Positions 1 through 7,058 of a stretch of 64,000 bases of DNA are shown here, piece after piece. Location: assembly GCA_009781765.1 (NCBI GenBank), contig WQVC01000002.1, forward strand, positions 1 through 64,000, given 5' to 3'. Both the position numbers and the translations under genes were made by a program. The notes beneath the pieces are model-generated. The model had not been told where the DNA came from. It saw only the letters and a program-made list of their open reading frames with translations, and searched no databases. This DNA comes from Defluviitaleaceae bacterium (GTDB lineage Bacteria > Bacillota > Clostridia > Lachnospirales > WQUN01). Within the stretch, counting starts at the first letter, position 1. The number at the start of each line of letters is the position of its first letter.

Positions 1-19
1 GCGCGAAAGCGCGGTTTTT
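1..19. repeat. family D GC hairpin, cut by window edge
   Basis: GCGC-GAAA-GCGC followed by GGTTTTT. It is the 3' part of the AAACCGCGC-loop-GCGCGGTTT hairpin seen complete at 10863-10890 and 13793-13820. It probably terminates the gene upstream of the window. Confidence 0.6.
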
Positions 20-46
20 CGAGAAAGTTTTTTTGAAAGGGGGTTT

Positions 47-82
47 GGGGGAAATCTTTTTTGCAAAAAAAAGATTTCCCCC
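47..82. terminator. perfect 16-bp hairpin upstream of dnaJ
   Basis: GGGGGAAATCTTTTTT at 47-62 pairs exactly with 67-82, with a four-base loop GCAA. It sits 36 bases before the dnaJ start, has no T run after it on the plus strand, and could act as a terminator remnant, mRNA stabiliser or processing site between an upstream gene (possibly dnaK, not in the window) and dnaJ. Confidence 0.55.
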
Positions 83-118
83 AAGGTCTTAAAATGGAAC
101 TGCGAAGGGGATTACAAC

Positions 119-1255
119 ATGGCGAAAAAAGACTACTACGAGCAACTGGGCGTTGGGCGCGATGCGACCGATGAGCAGCTTAAAAAGGCGTATCGCAAGA
201 TGGCCAAACAGTATCACCCCGATGCGAATCCCGGTGATGCAACGGCTGAAGCGAAGTTTAAAGAAATCAGCGAAGCGTACAGCGTTCTTTCCGACTCGTC
301 GAAACGGCAAAAGTATGACAACTTCGGTCATGCGGCGTTTGAGCAGGGTGGGGGAGGAGGAGGCGGCTTTCACAGCAGCATGGATATTGATATCGGTGAT
401 ATATTCGGCTCGTTTTTCGGCGACGGAATTTTCGGCGGCGGGCGTTCGCGTACTCCGAAACCCAGACGCGGCGCAGATGTTCAAATGCGCGTAACAATAA
501 AATTTGAAGAAGCCGTGTTCGGTGCGACGAAGGAAGTTCAGCTTCAAACGTTTGAAGCGTGTGCGCCGTGCGCCGGCAGCGGCGCGAAGCCCGGCACTTA
601 TCCCGAAAGCTGTAAAAAATGTAACGGCACAGGCAGTGAGCGCGTTACGCGGCAAAGTTTTATCGGCATGATGACGCAGGTTGTAACGTGTTCGGCGTGT
701 CGCGGGCAGGGAAAAATCATCAAAGAGCCGTGCAAAACGTGCAGCGGGCAGGGGCGCGTTCGCACGTCGAAAAAAATTGACGTGAATATTCCCAAGGGCA
801 TTGATAACGGCCAGAGCATTCGGATTGGCGGAAAGGGCGAGATGGGCGATAAAGGCGCGCCCGCCGGCGATTTGTATATCACGGTTACGGTTTCGCCGCA
901 TAAATTATTTTCGCGCGAAGGAAGTCAACTTCATTTGGACGTTCCGATTACTTTTGTACAAGCCGCTATCGGCGACGAAATTTCGATTCCGTTGCTCGAC
1001 GGCAATGCGGAAAAATATAAAATCAAGCCGGGTACACAGCCGGGTACGCTTGTAACCGTGCGCGGAAAGGGCGTTCCGAACGTTCATAATCCGCGAAACG
1101 TCGGCGATTTAATCGTAACAATTAACGTAACCGTTCCCACTGCCCTCAACGACAAACAACGCGAAATTTTAAAATCTTTCAACGACGCCATGGGTGACGA
1201 TTACGTGAATCACAAAAAACGTTGGTTGGACAAGGTTAAATCCTATTTTATGTAG
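119..1255 (+). CDS. dnaJ: molecular chaperone DnaJ (Hsp40)
   Basis: Cytoplasmic co-chaperone that binds unfolded protein and stimulates the ATPase of DnaK. Seen in the 378-residue sequence: an N-terminal J domain with the HPD motif at residues 33-35, a Gly/Phe-rich linker (about 75-110), four zinc-binding CxxCxGxG repeats with cysteine pairs at 148/151, 165/168, 191/194 and 205/208, then the C-terminal substrate-binding domain. This is the full type I DnaJ architecture and normal length. The start follows an AAGGGG ribosome site. A 10-bp stem terminator follows at 1286-1328. dnaK and grpE, usual partners in one operon, would lie upstream of the window. Identification is firm. Confidence 0.98.
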   Translation: MAKKDYYEQLGVGRDATDEQLKKAYRKMAKQYHPDANPGDATAEAKFKEISEAYSVLSDSSKRQKYDNFGHAAFEQGGGGGGGFHSSMDIDIGDIFGSFFGDGIFGGGRSRTPKPRRGADVQMRVTIKFEEAVFGATKEVQLQTFEACAPCAGSGAKPGTYPESCKKCNGTGSERVTRQSFIGMMTQVVTCSACRGQGKIIKEPCKTCSGQGRVRTSKKIDVNIPKGIDNGQSIRIGGKGEMGDKGAPAGDLYITVTVSPHKLFSREGSQLHLDVPITFVQAAIGDEISIPLLDGNAEKYKIKPGTQPGTLVTVRGKGVPNVHNPRNVGDLIVTINVTVPTALNDKQREILKSFNDAMGDDYVNHKKRWLDKVKSYFM

Positions 1256-1285
1256 GCGCACACCCCGGAAAAAAACTATCAGCGA

Positions 1286-1328
1286 CAGGAGCAACTCTCG
1301 ACTTGAAAAGGGAATTGCTCCTGTTTTA
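1286..1328 (+). terminator. terminator after dnaJ
   Basis: ACAGGAGCAA (1286-1295) pairs perfectly with TTGCTCCTGT (1315-1324), followed by TTTTAAC. It separates dnaJ from the next gene. Confidence 0.75.
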
Positions 1329-1367
1329 ACGAAAACAGTCTGAAAATTAAAATCGGAGGGATTAAAA

Positions 1368-2456
1368 ATGCCGGATGCACTCAAGGATGTATTTAATCGC
1401 GAATATTTATGCAAATTAGCGGCGAATATTCAGGCGGTTTATTCGCCGTTTCGGGCGGATGATTTTGTAGCGTCAACGATGGATGAAACGTGGGACAGCC
1501 TCGAATTAAAGGGCAGAATGCGGCAAATCACTCTGAATCTCGGGAAATTTTTGCCCGCTGATTACAGAGAAGCAATTGCCGTAATTGATAAAGCGATTGT
1601 GAGCGAAGGCAGTTGGCTCGACGGTTTTTGCTTGTATTTTCCCGATTTTGCGGAAGTTTTCGGGCAGGACGATTGGGAAACATCCGTCGCGGCGTTGGAG
1701 CGATACACGCCCCACGCATCTGCCGAATTTGCTGTGCGCCCGTTCATTATAAACGACGAAGAGCGCATGATGGCGCAAATGTACTGTTGGTCGAAAAGCG
1801 ATAACAACCATGTTCGGCGGCTTGCAAGCGAAGGTTGTCGTCCTGCTTTGCCGTGGGCGCAAGCGTTGCCGAAATTCAAAAAAGACCCGACGCCGATTTT
1901 TGCAATTTTGGAGCAACTTAAAACCGACCCGGATATTTATGTACGAAAAAGCGTCGCGAATAATCTCAACGACATTTCGAAAACGCATCCCGATTTGGTT
2001 GCGAAAATCGCCCGGGAATGGTACGGCAAAAACGAACACACCGATTGGATTGTGAAACACGGATGCCGGACTCTTCTTAAAAAAGGAAACCGTGACGTGC
2101 TTGCGATTTTCGGTTTCAGCGATGCGGAATCCGTCGGCGCAAGTGATTTCGCCATCGACGCGCAAACCGTTGCGATTGGCGACGCATTTAATTTTTCGTT
2201 CGTTATAACAACAAAGAGCGCGACAAAAGTTCGGCTTGAATACGCTGTTGATTTTGTAAAATCAACCGGCAAGCGCAACAGAAAAATTTTTCAAATTTCC
2301 GAAATCGCGCTGAAAGCAAACGAGAACAAGGTTTATACAAAAAAGCATTCCTTTGCCGACTTGTCCACAAGAAAACATTATCCCGGCACGCATTCCGTTA
2401 CGCTGATTGTAAACGGAGCCGAACGAGGTACGTTGGATTTTGAATTGACGTCCTAA
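1368..2456 (+). CDS. DNA alkylation repair protein, AlkC/AlkD-like HEAT-repeat family
   Basis: Likely a DNA glycosylase-type enzyme that recognises alkylated purines. The 362-residue protein has helical HEAT-like repeats in the first ~240 residues, with the stretch RRLASEGCRPALPWA and VRKSVANNLNDISK, which I recognise from the AlkC/COG4335 group; the catalytic assignment by family is from memory. The last ~100 residues are beta-rich and resemble the Ig/SH3-like C-terminal domain found in some members of that group. The ATG follows GGAGG with good spacing. It stands alone between the dnaJ terminator and repeat elements, convergent with mutS2. Family call likely, exact lesion specificity unknown. 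Confidence 0.75.
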   Translation: MPDALKDVFNREYLCKLAANIQAVYSPFRADDFVASTMDETWDSLELKGRMRQITLNLGKFLPADYREAIAVIDKAIVSEGSWLDGFCLYFPDFAEVFGQDDWETSVAALERYTPHASAEFAVRPFIINDEERMMAQMYCWSKSDNNHVRRLASEGCRPALPWAQALPKFKKDPTPIFAILEQLKTDPDIYVRKSVANNLNDISKTHPDLVAKIAREWYGKNEHTDWIVKHGCRTLLKKGNRDVLAIFGFSDAESVGASDFAIDAQTVAIGDAFNFSFVITTKSATKVRLEYAVDFVKSTGKRNRKIFQISEIALKANENKVYTKKHSFADLSTRKHYPGTHSVTLIVNGAERGTLDFELTS

Positions 2457-2470
2457 CATGACGCAGCGTT

Positions 2471-2510
2471 CAAAATCAATCGGTAGCTGAGCGGTTGCCG
2501 ATTGATTTTG
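2471..2510. repeat. family A hairpin, copy 1
   Basis: CAAAATCAATCGG (2471-2483) pairs exactly with 2498-2510 around the loop TAGCTGAGCGGTTG. It lies 15 bases after the alkylation repair gene and may end its transcription. Other copies share the loop but not the arm sequence (see findings). Confidence 0.85.
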
Positions 2511-2523
2511 AAATTGCTGCGGA

Positions 2524-2674
2524 TATAGTGAATCAATTTGATTTGCGTCCCGTTGGCGTTAAGTGCATTGTGGTGAGCGACCGGTTGTTTTCGGGTGTTT
2601 TTCCCGAAAACGACATTGAGCGAACCGCTTACAATGCATAGCCGACGGGACGCTTCTTAGTTTGATTCACTATA
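2524..2674. repeat. family C MITE-like element, copy C1 (151 bp)
   Basis: Ends TATAGTGAATCAA (2524-2536) and its exact complement (2662-2674). Inside are nested arms (GCGTCCCGT / ACGGGACGC) and a conserved core: GGTGAGCGACCGGT, a GTTTTCGGG hairpin, then ACATTGAGCGAACCG. The same core is found at 9332-9391 and 43297-43342, and the same 13-nt ends at 50622-50648. No ORF inside. Confidence 0.85.
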
Positions 2675-2678
2675 ATTT

Positions 2679-4604
2679 TTAGCGGATTACACTCTCTCCT
2701 TCTGATTTAACAACTATATTGCCTTCTTTGTGCTTCCTGCTCATCAGATGGCGCGCTTTTCGATTTTCAACAGTGTCGAAAATGATTGAGAAATCGTAAT
2801 CATCGGGGTAAAGTTCGGCGGCCGCAATTTTCAGCTTTACGCGCTTGTGATTGACACGGTGCTTTTTGCCTTTTACCTGAACACCTATTTCGCCTTTGCT
2901 GTTGGCGCGCTCATACACGATGCCGATATCTTTTTGCGGGTACATAATTACGCTGTCGCCGATGTTAAAACGTTGGCTTCGGGGTATTGTTGCGATTTTT
3001 TCGGGTTCGCTTGAAATTTCCAAAGGCGTGACCGTAAGAATCGCGCTTTCGTTTTTCCCGGATTCAGCGACTTCATTGCGAGGAGCGGAGTATGTTATTT
3101 CTTTCGCGCGCTTTAAAAGATGCGCGGGCATACCGAGCCGTTCCGCTATATGCAACGCGCAGCTTTCTCCGGCTTCTCCGATTTCCAATTTGTACAGAGG
3201 CATAAGGCTTTCCCTGTCGAATGCCATGCGCGCATTTATTACTCCTTGCGTACGCGCGGCAAAATCTTTTATTTCAGGGTAGTGGGTTGTGACGGTGAAT
3301 AAGCAACCCTTTGCCAACAATTCTTCTAAAATTGCCGTGGCGATACCCATGCCTTCGGCAGGGTCTGTGCCGGAGCCGAGTTCGTCGAATAAAACCAGAG
3401 AATGTGCCGTGGTTTTTTCTAAAATATCTATGATGTTGGTCATGTGGGATGAAAACGTAGACAGGTTTTGAGAGATGCTTTGCCCGTCCCCGATATCGCA
3501 CCACACCGAATCAAAAATACATATGCTGCTGAGTTCATCCGCGGGAACGTGCAACCCGCTTTGAGCCATCAACGAAAGAAGCCCCGCCGTTTTTATTGCA
3601 ACGGTTTTTCCGCCTGTGTTCGGCCCGGTTACGATAATGCCTCTTATTCCGCCTCCCAGCGCGAAGTTCAACGGAACGGGTTCGCTGTTGTGCAAAAGCG
3701 GATGCCGCGCCGAAAGCAATCGTATTTCGCGGTCTTCGGTCAGACGGATTTGCGACGCTTTCATGGAGATGCTCAACTTTGCTTTGGCAAAAACAAAATC
3801 GAGAGTTTCCATTGCTTCCATGTTCATTTTGACGGACGTTAAATCATCGTGAATCAGAGCGGTAAGCGTATAGAGAATTGTGCGCACTTCGTTATCTTCC
3901 TCTGTTTTGAGCGCGGCAAGCTCGTCTTGCAGCTTGGATATTGCAGAGGGTTCGATGAAGCACGTTCCGCCCGTGTTAGACATTTCCACCAAAATGCCGG
4001 AAATTTTATTTTTGTGTTCCTTTTTTACGGGCATGGTGTATCTGCCGTTGCGAACAGCAACGAAACCGTCAACGCAATACGACCTGTTTTTTTGCAACAG
4101 AGATTCGATTTTGCTTTTAATTTGTTCACCTTTGCGCTCGATACTGCGACGCAAGTCGTGAAGCCTCGGGGTTGCCCTGTCGTCTATTTGCCCGTTGTTC
4201 AAACAACGACCGATTTCATCCGCCAAATCGGAAAGGTCAATCATGGAGTTTCCGTAAAATGCAATATCCGCTTCCGATGATTCCGCTTTTTTCAAATAAG
4301 ATTTCATTCGGGTGCATGACATAATGAATATTGCCACGTTGCTTATTTGCTCGGGGTTCAGCATTGCATCGGCGTTTATTAAGCCGATGATTTTTTCAAG
4401 CTCCGTCATAACCGCGACAGGCGGGTTTCCGACTTGCTCGATAATTTTTTTTGCTTCCGATGTTTGGTCGGCAAGCCGCTTTGCATCCGCAATATTTTTC
4501 GCCGGCACAACAGCTTTACAGCGTTCTTTTGCCGCCGATGAAACCGCGCAATCGGATAAGCGGTTAAGTATTTCGTCAAATTCCAAGGTTTTAAAATGAT
4601 TCAT
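2679..4604 (-). CDS. mutS2: MutS2-family ATPase lacking the Smr nuclease domain
   Basis: MutS-type ATPase, 641 residues. Family role in Bacillota: binding of branched DNA or, by recent work on MutS2, collided ribosomes. Seen: N-terminal helical core, coiled-coil region about 220-260, Walker A GPNTGGKT at 327-334, Walker B with DELGSGTD, and TTHYPEIK, then a KOW-like segment. MutS2 proteins usually reach ~780 residues with a C-terminal Smr endonuclease domain; here the chain stops after a tail containing YPDDYDF and NRKARH, so Smr is absent. That tail appears in a Smr-less clostridial subgroup, so this is likely a natural variant rather than a truncation. Start chosen at 4604 because GGAGG lies five bases upstream; an upstream in-frame Met at 4655 has no such site. 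Confidence 0.9.
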   Translation of the reverse strand: MNHFKTLEFDEILNRLSDCAVSSAAKERCKAVVPAKNIADAKRLADQTSEAKKIIEQVGNPPVAVMTELEKIIGLINADAMLNPEQISNVAIFIMSCTRMKSYLKKAESSEADIAFYGNSMIDLSDLADEIGRCLNNGQIDDRATPRLHDLRRSIERKGEQIKSKIESLLQKNRSYCVDGFVAVRNGRYTMPVKKEHKNKISGILVEMSNTGGTCFIEPSAISKLQDELAALKTEEDNEVRTILYTLTALIHDDLTSVKMNMEAMETLDFVFAKAKLSISMKASQIRLTEDREIRLLSARHPLLHNSEPVPLNFALGGGIRGIIVTGPNTGGKTVAIKTAGLLSLMAQSGLHVPADELSSICIFDSVWCDIGDGQSISQNLSTFSSHMTNIIDILEKTTAHSLVLFDELGSGTDPAEGMGIATAILEELLAKGCLFTVTTHYPEIKDFAARTQGVINARMAFDRESLMPLYKLEIGEAGESCALHIAERLGMPAHLLKRAKEITYSAPRNEVAESGKNESAILTVTPLEISSEPEKIATIPRSQRFNIGDSVIMYPQKDIGIVYERANSKGEIGVQVKGKKHRVNHKRVKLKIAAAELYPDDYDFSIIFDTVENRKARHLMSRKHKEGNIVVKSEGESVIR

Positions 4605-4621
4605 GTAATCCTCCTGTGTTA

Positions 4622-4650
4622 CAGCGAACGCACCGGATAAGCCCGTTCGC
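4622..4650. repeat. small AGCGAACG hairpin
   Basis: AGCGAACG ... CGTTCGCT with a short loop, in the mutS2 leader. Its TTACAGCGAACGC edge resembles the TACAGTGAACGC ends of family C, so it may be a minimal derivative. Confidence 0.45.
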
Positions 4651-4680
4651 TGCAATAATATAATTTTTATTTCGGACGCA

Positions 4681-4798
4681 AAAATGCCGCAGATAAGCAG
4701 CCTCGTAGAGTGTTGAAAAATGTCGCGAACGAACGTATGCGAACGGACAATTTTTCAACACTCTCCCTCAAGAAGAGCTGCTTCATCTGCGGCATTTT
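4681..4798. repeat. family B long hairpin B1 in the mutS2 leader
   Basis: Nested inverted repeat: AAAATGCCGCAGAT (4681-4694) with 4785-4798, AAGCAGC (4695-4701) with 4777-4783, and AGAGTGTTGAAAAAT (4707-4721) with its exact complement at 4750-4764. The loop holds CGTATGCGAAC. Related elements are at 14712-14792 and 22761-22876, each upstream of a minus-strand gene. Confidence 0.8.
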
Positions 4799-4820
4799 GT
4801 GTGATTGCGGATTATCGCAC

Positions 4821-4846
4821 AAAAAAAGATACGACCTTATCGTATC
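4821..4846 (-). terminator. intrinsic terminator of the ncRNA
   Basis: On the minus strand GATACGA-TAAGG-TCGTATC followed by seven T. Confidence 0.9.
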
Positions 4847-5021
4847 TCCCAACAGTGATGGCAGTATTCAAAAAAAGGTTGCTGATTTGACGGCACAGAA
4901 AAAAATACAGGCAAAACTGATGCCCCGTTTTTTAATTGCGCCTCGGTATGCGGTTTTAGGTTTGAATCACCGATACCACATCAGCACTCACAAAACACAC
5001 CTCTTTCTGAAATAAATATTC
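4821..5021 (-). ncRNA. ~200-nt structured RNA with own promoter and terminator; 6S RNA candidate
   Basis: A near-consensus promoter (5028-5056) starts a minus-strand transcript at about 5021 that ends at an intrinsic terminator (4821-4846); no credible ORF with a ribosome site lies inside. The 5' and 3' parts can pair: a ~14-bp closing helix from the region of 4998-5014 to about 4860-4875 (AGAAAGAGGT with ACCTTTTTTT, some G-U pairs), then TGCTGAT with ATCAGCA. The middle forms a GGTAT/ATACC hairpin and a long A/U-rich rod closed by GGCGCA with TGTGCC. Length, closed rod shape and a central open region fit bacterial 6S RNA, which binds housekeeping RNA polymerase. RNA gene likely; the 6S identity is inference. 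Confidence 0.6.
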
Positions 5022-5027
5022 ACTCCG

Positions 5028-5056
5028 AGTATATCCGTGAGCCGGGAAAATGTCAA
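5028..5056 (-). promoter_or_regulatory. strong sigma-A promoter of the ncRNA
   Basis: Minus strand TTGACA (5056-5051), 17-base spacer, TATACT (5033-5028). One of the closest matches to consensus in the window. Confidence 0.85.
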
Positions 5057-5094
5057 GGGTGAAAAATTTTCTTTCGCGATTTTCGGGAGGAATT

Positions 5095-5133
5095 AAAATC
5101 AATCGGTAACCGCTCAGCTACCAAATTGATTTT
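5095..5133. repeat. family A hairpin, copy 2 (reverse orientation)
   Basis: AAAATCAAT (5095-5103) pairs with ATTGATTTT (5125-5133); the loop is the reverse complement of the family loop, with GGTA/TACC closing it. It lies between the divergent ncRNA and rubrerythrin promoters, so it is not simply a gene-end terminator. Confidence 0.8.
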
Positions 5134-5241
5134 GACAACGCCGGTGCTTATAGTTAAACAAGGCAAAAGCGGCCTTGTTTAATCCCGCGCATACGCTCGT
5201 TCTCGAAAGCTCGCAGCATTTTTTAATGCTCTCCCCGGGTG

Positions 5242-5270
5242 TTGACAAACGCGGGGTTTTCGTTAAGAAT
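5242..5270 (+). promoter_or_regulatory. promoter of the rubredoxin-rubrerythrin gene
   Basis: TTGACA (5242-5247), 17 bases, AAGAAT (5265-5270), 49 bases before the ATG. The -35 sits in the loop of a CCCCG/CGGGG hairpin (5233-5256). Confidence 0.65.
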
Positions 5271-5318
5271 TCTGTAAAACGAGCTTGAAATACGAGAGTA
5301 CGAGAGGAGCGCGAAAAC

Positions 5319-6482
5319 ATGGACACTTCAACATTATTTAAATTAAGTTACGGGCTTTATCTGCTTACAACAGAATGCGACGGAAAAGATAACGGCTGCA
5401 TTATAAATACCGTTATGCAGGTTACAAGTTCCAATGTTTGCATGGTTTCCGTAAGCAAACAAAACCACACAAACGATATGATTATGAAATCTGAAAAGTT
5501 CAATGTTTCGGTGTTGACCAACAACACGCCGTTTGAAGTGATTGAGCATTTCGGTTTCAAGTCCGGAAAAAGCGAGGATAAATTTGCCGATTACAAGCAC
5601 GTCGAAAGAAGCGCAAACGGTATTCTTTATCTTGCGGAATGTGTTAATGCGTATCTGTCTTTTGAAGTGAAGGAATCGTTTGATTTTGGTTCGCACATGG
5701 TCTATAAATGTGAAATTGTCGGCGGCGAAACAATTTCGGACGCGCCGAGCCTTACGTACGACTATTATCACCGGTACATCAAACCCGCGCCGCAAGCCGC
5801 CGCGAAGGACGGGTATCGTTGCATTATTTGCGGATATGTATATGAGGGAGACGTTTTGCCCGATGATTATATCTGCCCGCTGTGCAAGCACGGAGCAAGC
5901 GATTTTGCGAAAATTAAAAAGGAGGAACGCATCATGTCCGCACCGAATCTGAAAGGAACAAAAACCGAAAAAAACTTGCAGGAAGCATTTGCCGGAGAAT
6001 CAATGGCGCGCAATAAATACACATATTTTGCGTCAAAGGCGAAAAACGAAGGGTATGAGCAGATTGCTGCACTTTTCGAAGAAACCGCGCTGAACGAACG
6101 GGAACACGCAAAAATATGGTTCAAGTTGCTTTGCGACGGCGACATCCCCGCAACCGCAGATAATCTTGCGGCGGCCGCCAAGGGCGAAAACGAGGAATGG
6201 ACTGATATGTACAAGCGCATGGCGTCTGAGGCAAAAGAAGAGGGCTTTGAACATATCGCGTTTTTATTCGAGCAGGTGGGCAATATCGAAAAAGACCACG
6301 AAGAACGTTATCTCAAACTGCTTGAAAATATGAAAAATTCGCAAATTTTTGCAAAAAACGAAAAATCCGTGTGGATTTGCCGAAATTGCGGGTATATCGC
6401 AGATGCGCAGGCAGCTCCCGGCGGTTGCCCCGTTTGCGTTCATCCGCAAGCGTATTTTGAATTGCGGTCTGTGAATTATTAA
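5319..6482 (+). CDS. flavin reductase-rubredoxin-rubrerythrin fusion protein
   Basis: Probable peroxide/oxygen-scavenging protein of an anaerobe. Domains in order over 387 residues: a flavin-reductase-like FMN domain (1-150), a rubredoxin (about 166-197, CxxC pairs CIIC and CPLC), a four-helix ferritin-like di-iron rubrerythrin domain (about 210-340, with the ExxH-type iron ligands), and a C-terminal rubredoxin with CRNC and CPVC. The first two domains match high-molecular-weight rubredoxin (Hrb), which passes NADH electrons to rubredoxin partners; here donor and acceptor are one chain. AAGGAGG with eight-base spacing precedes an internal ATG at 5934 (Met206), exactly where a free rubrerythrin would begin. 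Own promoter at 5242. Function by family is firm; use of the internal start is inference. Confidence 0.9.
   Translation: MDTSTLFKLSYGLYLLTTECDGKDNGCIINTVMQVTSSNVCMVSVSKQNHTNDMIMKSEKFNVSVLTNNTPFEVIEHFGFKSGKSEDKFADYKHVERSANGILYLAECVNAYLSFEVKESFDFGSHMVYKCEIVGGETISDAPSLTYDYYHRYIKPAPQAAAKDGYRCIICGYVYEGDVLPDDYICPLCKHGASDFAKIKKEERIMSAPNLKGTKTEKNLQEAFAGESMARNKYTYFASKAKNEGYEQIAALFEETALNEREHAKIWFKLLCDGDIPATADNLAAAAKGENEEWTDMYKRMASEAKEEGFEHIAFLFEQVGNIEKDHEERYLKLLENMKNSQIFAKNEKSVWICRNCGYIADAQAAPGGCPVCVHPQAYFELRSVNY
5919..5936 (+). promoter_or_regulatory. internal ribosome binding site and start for free rubrerythrin
   Basis: AAGGAGG at 5919-5925, eight bases, then ATG at 5934-5936, in frame at Met206 of the fusion. 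It could give a separate rubrerythrin from the same mRNA, or be left from a fusion of two genes. Confidence 0.55.
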
Positions 6483-6485
6483 ACA

Positions 6486-6515
6486 TTGACAAACGCCGTG
6501 TCTTTGGTGTAAAAG
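6486..6515 (+). promoter_or_regulatory. promoter of the Cys-rich gene
   Basis: TTGACA (6486-6491), 18 bases, TAAAAG (6510-6515), directly after the rubrerythrin stop codon. Confidence 0.55.
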
Positions 6516-6553
6516 TGAAACAGTACGAAATTACAGAGGGAGGGTGCGCGCAC

Positions 6554-6907
6554 ATGAAGAAGAAATTATTTATTCTTGCAATCGTGGTGTGTGTAGCCTC
6601 CCTTCTCTCTCCTTTTGCAGCCGTCTTCGGGACGGATTGCGATTGCGTCACCGAATGTTTGTGCGGCACGGACTGCAACTGCCCTCCCGATGCAGCTTGC
6701 GGTTGCGATGATACGTGTGCCTGCGAAGTTGTTTCTTGCTACGCCTGCGAACCTATGATTGTCAGATTTTCGGAGCAACAATTAAAAGCTGTTGCTTCGT
6801 TTTTTTATGCGGAATCCGGTTTGTCTTCGGCAAGCAACGGATACGAAAAAATTTTTATCGGCTGCACTTCAAATATTGTTGAAGCCCATGTGAAAATGAA
6901 TAATTAA
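6554..6907 (+). CDS. small secreted CxC-rich protein, metallothionein-like
   Basis: 117 residues, family not recognised. An N-terminal signal sequence (MKKKLFILAIVV... to about residue 25) without a lipobox is followed by a ~40-residue block holding 12 cysteines, several as CxC (CDC, CLC, CNC, CGC, CAC) among Asp/Glu, then a ~55-residue ordinary tail with one more Cys. Dense CxC is typical of metal-thiolate binding, so extracytoplasmic metal buffering is a reasonable inference; a disulfide-rich structural protein is the alternative. Start at 6554 follows GGGAGGG; the upstream Met at 6515 overlaps the -10. It lies between a rubrerythrin and an HMA-domain lipoprotein, which supports a metal or redox role. 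Confidence 0.7.
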   Translation: MKKKLFILAIVVCVASLLSPFAAVFGTDCDCVTECLCGTDCNCPPDAACGCDDTCACEVVSCYACEPMIVRFSEQQLKAVASFFYAESGLSSASNGYEKIFIGCTSNIVEAHVKMNN

Positions 6908-6911
6908 GAGC

Positions 6912-7029
6912 TACATACGGCGAACACCATCGTTCGCGACCGCGCAAGGAATTATCGTGCCGATTTCGGCATAATTTTGCCTTGCTTTTTTGCACTTACG
7001 CCCCTTGTTCGCTTGGTGCGTTTGCTGTA
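6912..7029. repeat. family C-related element C4
   Basis: Starts TACATACGGCGAACA and ends with the complement of TACAGCAAACGCACC; the right arm, read on the minus strand, matches the left arm of C3 (AAGCGAACAAGGGG then CGTAAG). The centre is replaced by a terminator hairpin. Confidence 0.6.
6944..6991 (+). terminator. terminator after the Cys-rich gene
   Basis: GCAAGG/CCTTGC outer and TGCCGA/TCGGCA inner stems joined by AATTAT/AT-rich pairs, then six T. Confidence 0.8.
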
Positions 7030-7058
7030 CCGAAAATTAAATTCAAGGAGAATGTGAA

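Noticed and set aside
2481-2500. Family A loop resembles a tRNA D-arm (TAGCTCAGCGGTTA)
   Set aside because: No acceptor, anticodon or T arm around any copy; the copies are simple hairpins.
2524-2674. Family C as integron attC sites
   Set aside because: No GTTRRRY / RYYYAAC ends and no integrase or cassette arrangement.
4710-5015. 101-codon plus-strand frame
   Set aside because: Lies antisense to the promoter-terminator unit of the ncRNA and begins inside the B1 hairpin.
5319-6482. Frameshift or misassembly joining two genes in the Hrb-rubrerythrin fusion
   Set aside because: The frame is continuous across the junction with no homopolymer problem and both halves are intact, so a true fusion is the simpler reading.
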